Source: Flaccisagitta enflata (lineage: Eukaryota; Chaetognatha; Sagittoidea; Aphragmophora). Taken from it: DNA of 64,000 nt. The notes below the pieces were generated by a model. It saw only the letters and a program-made list of their open reading frames with translations, ran no database searches and was not told the origin of the DNA. The stretch is from the NCBI GenBank assembly GCA_965153355.1, contig OZ231126.1, forward strand, positions 27,838,001 to 27,902,000, in the 5' to 3' direction. Made by a program: the position numbers and the translations under genes. Numbering within the stretch: position 1 is the stretch's first letter; every line of letters starts with the position of its first letter. Of the stretch, positions 57,506 to 64,000 are shown in pieces.

Positions 57506-58111
57506 CCATGGGCAAAAAAAAAACCGTACATGGCGGTTTTTGATGCCTTTGACCGGCTTGGTTTCAATGAAAATATAAAAAATTGGTGACCGTTTGAAAG
57601 ATCGTCGAAAGTTCTTCAAATCTAGACCAAGCAGAAAGTTGTAGCTCAATTCCTTTAGAAATGGCAACCGTTTGAAGTGAGCATCCCCATAATCTGTCAA
57701 TTGAAGGGATTCAGTTCTTTTAGTTTTGTCTTTAAAAGCATGAAAAACATATTTGACAAAAGGAAGCTAAAAAAAATTTAAGGGAAAATGAAAATATAAC
57801 TTATTATCTACAAAATGGCGCCAAGCAGACCTTTTTAAGTCAATCCGTTTAGAAATGGTAATCAACTAAAGACATTTAGTCCATAAATACAGGTTAGTGA
57901 AAAATGTCATATCTGGCAGATTTCAATTTGATACTTTTTTTTTCAAATTAATATATCTTCTAGAGTTTTCAAGTTAGAATTTCGTTCAACGACTCATATC
58001 AAAGATTTTTCGAAGCTCTTTAAAATGGTCACAGATTTTATGTACTTTCTCAAAATCAGCGCCAAGTTAGTGTAGAAATAAGCAATGTACGGTTTTTTTC
58101 TTGCTCATGGT
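57506..58111. mobile_element. TA-flanked MITE nested in an AGTCGCGTGC-type repeat
   Basis: ACCATGGGCAAAAAAAAAAC at left, near-inverse at right, TA at 57504 and 58112, 606 bp. Removing it rejoins GGCCGGTTACACGGCTA to GCTTCGCGTGTGGGTGGGCA, the standard repeat core. Confidence 0.8.
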
Positions 58112-58384
58112 TAGCTTCGCGTGTGGGTGGGCAGCGGCATTGATAAAATGGCTAAGTCACAGTGCAAACGAGTTCGCAATTTGACAAGTCAAAACGATTT
58201 ATATGATATTTTTTATCTTATCTATTCAAAGAATTTTTATGTAGATAAAGGATTTGTGGTTGGTAATCATCAATTTTTTGCATAGAAAAACGTTTTTCTG
58301 TACCATATGCTTAGGAAATGTGAGAAAAAAGCATGCGAAATTGATGGATTTTTAACAAAAATTGATTCTTGTGCATTGACATGT

Positions 58385-58535
58385 CTCACGTAAAAAACCG
58401 AATCTGTCTCTGAATTCAAAATTTTGCATTTTGAAAAACATGGCATCAGTCTAAACACTTTTAAGAAACAGGCCATGTGTTTAGAAATGCAAAATTTTGC
58501 ATTCAGAGACAGATTCGGTTTTTTACGTGGCAATA
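58385..58535. repeat. Hairpin-forming inverted repeat
   Basis: ACGTAAAAAACCGAATCTGT and its exact inverse, with further pairing (ATGCAAAATTTTG, ACATGGC), give a stem of about 60 bp. Confidence 0.7.
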
Positions 58536-58599
58536 TCTAAAGTTTTCCGTGCAATTTTTTTCCAAGAATTCTGTTGTTTCACTGAGTATGCTGTGACTT

Positions 58600-60070
58600 T
58601 ACCGATGCGAGATCAATACCATTGGTCAGTTAACCGGTTTTTAATTAATTTAGGGAGTATAAAGCATGCATAACACTTTAGTTTTTGCCACATTTCCGCT
58701 GCATAGCAGTGTAATCTATCACAGTACAGAACGATTTGTCAAATTTGGCGCTGTTCTGCACCACGACCTAACCAAGCGTTTTGGCAGGAGCAGAAATGCA
58801 AATAAGGCCCGTGCACACGCGGCCTCACACTGTGTATCGTAGGTGTATCAAGCGTGCACGCGAACGGAAAGCGCCTGACTACATAACACCTAACGCTCAA
58901 TGGCTCCTTTCCTTCAGGCTACAGCCGTTTCGCACAGGCATAACAATAGTGAAGTTGCAACAATATTTTGAATCATACAATGAGATTAAGGTGTCATTTT
59001 TGGGAGGCGACACCGTCATTGTTTATTCAAGGGAATTGAGTCTTCTCTTCTTTTTTTTGTAACAGACAATCGCGAAAGTTTTTAAAATGTGCCTGATGAC
59101 GTCAGTTTGACACGTTTATTTTTGGTGGTTTTTCCCTCGATGTTGTTTTGAAGTTTGCGATGACAAACTTGGAACTAATTTTCTGCTTTAACTATAGTTA
59201 ATGACAAGACAAATACTTCAACACGGTGATGATTCTACTTCCTCGCAAGATCCGGCCCGCCATCTCCCGGCGGTAATAAGGAATTAGTTCCTTTGGCACA
59301 GCCCTCGAAATATTCCATTCAAACATTAAGAAAAAAAATCTACCGAAAATGACAAGATCCCGGGATTTTATTTTTCTCACTTAGGCCAATACATTTCTCC
59401 AGATCGGAGTGTTTTTCTGGCGTGTCGAGGTGGATTTTCGGGTGTCAGGTTTTTTTTTTAATTGGGCAGATTGTTGCAACGTTAAGTGGTCAGAGGCGTG
59501 TGAAACGTGAAAGGCTTTGCTTTGTTGAGTGCAGAGAAGGTAAGATGGAAGGAAGGCAAGAAAGATGTAAGAAATCAAAGCTCAAGGAAGAAAGGAAGGA
59601 TGGACCTGAGAGTAAAGCTGTAATGAAGGAAGACTGGAATTAAGGGAAGCTTGAATATAGGAGAAAGAGAAGATGGAAGAGAGGTAAGGAGGGTGACTGG
59701 TTAGTGGTAAGAGGGAAAGATGGATGAAAGGGGAAAGAGGAAAGGAAGGAGAGATGGAAAAGAATGGACAGTTGGAATCGATGGAGAAGTTTAAACAAAT
59801 GGAGAGGATGGGGGGGGGGTTGAATTCGGCGATGAAGCGATGGGGAGAGTTGAAAAACGAAGATGGGAGAGATTATGAGATATAACTCATATAAGTCATA
59901 AGTTTAAAGTCATAAGACAAGATTCTTACTCACACTCAGTGGATTTCAAATCAAATTAAATGATGAAAGAATATATGTTGCAACTCTTTGTGGTATACAA
60001 GATTTCCCGTGGCATTTCCGGTTCTCAACTCTGTGTCCACTGGTTGATTTCTTTTCCCTCTAGGAATTAT
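58600..60070. other. Intergenic, nothing firm
   Basis: The only candidates are the exon-like segment at 59471 and an A/G-rich GGAAGGAA-type stretch at 59530-59830. Confidence 0.4.
59471..59538 (+). other. Exon-like segment of unknown membership
   Basis: A poly-T tract and TTGGGCAG precede it and GAAG before GTAAGA follows. It reads IVATLSGQRRVKRERLCFVE in phase 0. The phase does not match the 56348 donor, so it may be untranslated, belong elsewhere, or be chance. Confidence 0.2.
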
Positions 60071-60214
60071 GGAGGCTCCAAGTTTTTTTGTCCCCGACGA
60101 ACTGTTTTCGTCGGTGGACTATGAGATAGCCCGTTTGTGCTAGTCTGTCTGTGTCTGTGTCTGTGCAAAACCTTCTTTTGATCCAGACTTCAGAAGTTCA
60201 TGAAACTTTACCAG

Positions 60215-61056
60215 CAGGGTTGGAAGGGTGGATTAATCCATTTGAAAAAATCCTAGATTAATCCAAATGGATAAAATGGATTTTTTCAAAAGAATTTTTG
60301 AAAAAATCTTGATTTTTTGGATTTTTTCAAATTTTGGCAAAAATGACTGGACTTTGGAGGAAAATGTTTTTAAATGATTTCTAGTCCTAAATGAGACTAA
60401 CTTTAGTTTTCTCACGTTCACTAGATTCATAGATTCTGTTCAGCCTCCAAATGTGTTCTGAAATATTTTCACCTCCTCATGACCTCAAGCACCTTCAACT
60501 CAGTGCGATTGAATCCATGATACAGTTGACAGCTAGCAATCTATTGCATAAATAACATTTTAAGTCGCGTGCTACACGACTCTACACCCTGCTTTGTTGG
60601 TCACACTTAAATTAGGATTTTTGGCCTCGCTGCTCCTGCCCAAATGATCTGGTGACCTCAAATAAGGCCCCAGTCCACCCGCACGCGACTGAGGCAGCCA
60701 TATATTCTGTCTTGTATCAAGAATGCGTTCATATTATCTTATTAAACAAATAGTTTTATCTTTTTATCATATCTTTGTGTATGTAATTTTCGCAGGAATA
60801 TACCTTTGAACTTAAATGATAAATCCCATTTTCTTTATCTACCACAGGCCATTGCTGTTACAATCGCGATATATTCATTATATTAATCGTTTCTGTTATT
60901 CATCACATTTCATCATTTTTTGCCCTATATCAACTTTATCATATTGTATAGCACATTTTTGAAAAAATCCACAACACGATTTTATCCAGATTAATCCAAA
61001 TGGATTAATCCAATTGGATTTTTTCAAAAAAAAATGGATTTTTTAACAACCCTGTT
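60215..61056. mobile_element. hAT-like MITE with 8-bp target duplication and proven empty site
   Basis: CAGGGTTG ends, flanked by TTTACCAG on both sides (60207-60214, 61057-61064), 842 bp. Inner arms GGATTAATCCATTTG pair. The paralogous locus at about 40765 has a single TTTACCAG and no insert. A 160-bp AGTCGCGTGC-type repeat (60557-60717) is nested inside. Confidence 0.9.
60557..60717. repeat. AGTCGCGTGC-type repeat nested in a hAT-like MITE
   Basis: TTAAGTCGCGTGCTACACGA start, GACTCTACACCCTGCTTTGT, CCGCACGCGACTGAGGCAGC and CTGTCTTGT end. Its simple-sequence run has been lost. Confidence 0.7.
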
Positions 61057-61839
61057 TACCAGTGTTATTATTATGTCAATGGGAGCTTGTGTACCAATTT
61101 TCAGAAAAATTCACAAACTTTTACTACCCTTTGCCTATTACTTTTGTAGTAATATTTAACTGGGACTTAGGTGGTTTACATAGGTAGAGGGTAGTAAAAG
61201 TATGTGAAATTTTTTCTAATTTGGTATACAAGTAGAGGATAGTAAATAAACCACCCCTACAAAATTCGAATTAAATCTGAAGCCTGGTTTATAAGATATT
61301 AGCTTATTTATGTAGTAATATATTACTAGGACTTAGGCAGTTTACATAGGCAAAGGGTAGTAAAAGTTTATGAATTTTTTTTTAATTTGGTATACAAGTA
61401 GAGGATAGTAAATAAACAACCCCTGCAAAATTCGAATTAAATCTGAAGCCTGGTTTATAAGATATTAGCTTATTTATGTAGTAATATATTACTAGGACTT
61501 AGGCAGTTTACATAGGCAAAGGGTAGTAAAAGTTTATGAATTTTTTTTTAATTTGGTATACAAGTAGAGGATAGTAAATAAACAACCCCTGCAAAATTCG
61601 AATTAAATCTGAAGCCTGGTTTATGAGATATTAGCTTATTTATGTAGTAATATGTTACTAGGACTTAAGCAGTTTTCTTAGGCACATAGGCAAAGTAAAA
61701 GTTTATGAATTTTTTTAAAACTTAGTAAACAGATAAATAATGTCAATTAAACAGCTCCTGCAAAATTCGATTTAAATCTGAAGTCTGGTTTATGAGATAT
61801 AAACTTATTTATGTAGTAATATATTACTGTTGTGGGGGC

Positions 61840-61871
<32 letters not shown>

Positions 61872-62059
61872 GCCGTCAAGGACTCCAAGGACCAAGGTTT
61901 GCCTTCTCGGACTTCAGTGTTTAATGTTCAAGGTGTGCCGTCATGGACTTTAAGATATGCCGTCATGGACTTTAAGGTATCCCGTCATGGACATCAATTA
62001 TTTTTTCAAAAAAAATTTTGGATCGAATTAGTTAAAGATGTCTCATGTAGGGTAGCAAG

Positions 62060-62235
62060 GGGTGGGAGGGGCCCCCCGGTGGGGGGGTGAGACCACCCCT
62101 CGCCCCACCCCTCCCACCCCTCGGTTGAAATTGACCACCCCTTGGTTTACCCCTCCCACCCCTCGGTTTACCCCTCGGTCCACCCCTTGGTCCTCCCCAC
62201 CCCACCCCCCACCCCACCCTTCACCCCACCCCTCG
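62060..62235 (+). repeat. CACCCCTCGGTT array, first block
   Basis: Degenerate ACCCCTCGGTTT/CCACCCCTCCCA units. Related blocks occur at 62444-62515 and 63765-63990; a 170-bp unit (ATACTTCAAAAATTTGATAA to GGTGGTGGTGG) is duplicated at 62245-62380 and 62510-62650. Confidence 0.8.
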
Positions 62236-62804
62236 GTTTTTTTTATACTTCAAAAATTTGATAAAATTGCTAGTTTGCAAAAAATACAAAAATCTCATTT
62301 ACATATTGCAGTATCAATACCTTTAAGTTCCGGGGATTTCATAATTCAAAAAACCAAAAAGGGTGGTGGTGGGGGAGGGTGGTGATTCAAACTGAAATTG
62401 TTTATAAAATACACGACTATTATTTAAGCTAAAATGAAAACGTCTACCCCTCGGTCTACCCCTCGGTCAACCTCCGGGTCTACCACTGGGTCTACCCCTC
62501 GGTTCTTTTATATACTTCAAAAATTTGATAAAATTGCTAGTTTACAAAAAGTACAAAAATCTCATTTACATATTGCAGTTTCAATACCTTTAAGTTCAAG
62601 GAATTTCATAATTCAAAAAACCAAAAAGGGTGGTGGTGGTGGAGGGAGGTGGTTCAAACTGAAAATACACAGCTATCATTTAATTTACAGCCTAGATAAA
62701 AGAAACATTTTGCAGATATATATATAGACAATTTTCCCATAGCAAGTAAAATATTTCATTCGTGGTAAAACAAAACCTTTTACCTTAAGCAAGTTAAAAT
62801 GTGC

Positions 62805-63130
62805 CTAACCCCAACACAACCCCTCACCCTAACACAACCCTTAACCCTAAACTCAACTTTACCCCTAGCCCTAAACCTAACACAACCCTTAACCCTAAAC
62901 CTAATACAACCCTTAACCCTAAACTCAACATTACCTCTAACCCTAAACCCAATACTACCTTTAACCCTAAACTCAACATTACCCCTAACCCTAAACCTAA
63001 CACAACCTTTAACCCAACTTAACCAACCTTAACCCTAAACCTCAACAGCAACCTTAACCTAAACCCAACACTACCTGTAACCTTAAACTCAACACTACCC
63101 CTAACCCAAAACCAAACACAACCCCTAACC
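62805..63130 (+). repeat. Degenerate telomere-like array, CCCTAA orientation
   Basis: Units around CCCTAACCCTAAACCCAACA, mixed with AACACAACC. Not perfect hexamers. Confidence 0.8.
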
Positions 63131-63239
63131 CTTAACTTATGTTTAGTCCTTAATGTTAAACCTTATTAAGACTAACTTGAAACAGACCCTAACCCTTTCC
63201 CACAAAGGCACTTCATTTATGCAGGTTATTGATACAGGT

Positions 63240-63735
63240 TATTTATGCAGGGTTATGATTTCAAATTAAAGGTTAAGGTTGTGTTTTTTTAGTTAAGGTT
63301 AGGGCTGGACATAAATGTTAAGGTTAAGGTTAGGGGTTGTGTTGGGTTTAAGGTTAGGGGTTGTATTAGGTTTAGGGTTAGGGGTTGTGTTAGGTTTAGT
63401 GTTTTTTTAATTAGGAATAGCGCTGGATATAAATGTTAAGGTTAAGGTTAGGGACTGTGTTGGGTTTAGGGTTAGGGATTGTGTTGGGTTTAGGGTTAGG
63501 GGTTGTATTGGGTTTAGGGTTAGAGGTTGTGTTGGGTATAGTGTTTTTTTCAAATAAGGTTAGAGCTGGATATAAATGTTAAAGTTAAGGTGAGGGGTTG
63601 TGTTGGGTTTAGGGTTAGGGGTTGTATTGGGTTTAGGGTTAGGGGTTGAGTTGGGTTTAGAGTAAGGGGTTGTGTTGGGTTTAGGGCTAAGGGTTGTGTT
63701 AGATTTAGGGTTAGGGGTTGTGTTAGGTTTAAGGT
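63240..63735 (+). repeat. Degenerate telomere-like array, TTAGGG orientation
   Basis: 24-bp units of the type GGTTAGGGGTTGTGTTGGGT plus TTAG, in four longer blocks that each begin with a GGCTGGATATAAATGTTAAG-type leader (63304, 63420, 63563). Confidence 0.85.
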
Positions 63736-64000
63736 TAAGAGCTTTATCAAGTTAGAAGCTCATTACCCCTCACTACCCCTCGAACCACCCCTCACCCCAC
63801 CCCTCGCCTTACCCCAAACCCCACCCCTCGCCCCACCCCTCACCCCACCCCTCGCCCCACCCCTCACCCCACCCCTCGCCCCACACCCCTCGCTTTACCC
63901 CTCCCACCCCTCGCTACCCCTACATAATTTCAAACCACCCTTCACTTTTTGACCACCCCTAGCTACTCCTCACTACCCCTCACTTCCCCTCATGAGACAT

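Larger units (their letters stand above)
60075..61835 (+). repeat. Second locus of the GTCCCCGACGAAC module and 166-bp repeats
   Basis: Matches 40650-41430: the same hairpin module GTCCCCGACGAACTG, then 166-bp units anchored at 61165, 61331, 61497 and 61663 (exact 166 spacing). The flanking inverted ends of the 40421 element are not present here. Confidence 0.85.

Noticed and set aside
62805-64000. True chromosome end
   Set aside because: Repeats are degenerate, change orientation and are followed by CACCCCTCG arrays, so this is interstitial.
1-64000. tRNA, rRNA or other structural RNA genes
   Set aside because: I saw no cloverleaf, rRNA core or snRNA signature, but a covariance-model search was not possible.

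Overview
This is animal (metazoan) nuclear DNA. It has spliced genes with GT-AG introns, long introns full of inverted-repeat transposons, many microsatellites and no sign of operons. The best-recognised genes are a CARMIL family actin regulator and a gene with the short-chain collagen C4 (spongin-like) terminal domain. Together with degenerate TTAGGG-type arrays they suggest a non-arthropod invertebrate. A sponge is my first guess and a mollusc or cnidarian is possible; the species cannot be fixed from the window.

Layout. 135-44899 (+) reads as the 3' part of a large CARMIL gene. The helical dimerisation domain is encoded by exons at 135-332, 8845-8958, 9150-9262 and 11209-11296. It is followed by a long Ser/Pro-rich disordered tail whose exons keep compatible splice phases to 20618. 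After a gap where I cannot chain exons with confidence, phase-compatible exons resume from 29450 to a terminal exon at 44661-44899 with an AATAAA 60 bp later. The PH and leucine-rich repeat part must lie upstream of the window. A three-exon collagen C4-like gene (773-8099, minus strand) is nested inside the first CARMIL intron. 45197-47826 (+) is a compact five-exon gene for a type I membrane protein with immunoglobulin-like domains and a cytoplasmic EF-hand. 55997-56425 (+) starts a gene I do not recognise. The rest, including 47.8-56 kb and 56.4-64 kb, has no gene I can support.

Mobile DNA dominates. I resolved more than 20 terminal-inverted-repeat elements, many with visible target duplications: 8-bp (hAT-like) MITEs, TA-flanked (Tc1/mariner/pogo-like) MITEs, a 3.2-kb element with a 6-bp duplication, a 5.5-kb element with a 4-bp duplication and a 2.9-kb element sharing 166-bp tandem repeats with a second locus. 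Two dispersed families recur. One is foldback-like with GGCAGCGGCCCCAAAG ends. The other is a roughly 200-bp repeat bounded by AGTCGCGTGC motifs. Several insertions are nested, so their relative ages can be read, and two have an empty-site relative elsewhere in the window. The right end (62-64 kb) holds degenerate telomere-like 24-bp repeats in opposite orientations, flanked by CACCCCTCG arrays.

No CRISPR array, tRNA or rRNA gene was recognised. I found no transposase gene: the elements I see look non-autonomous or decayed.
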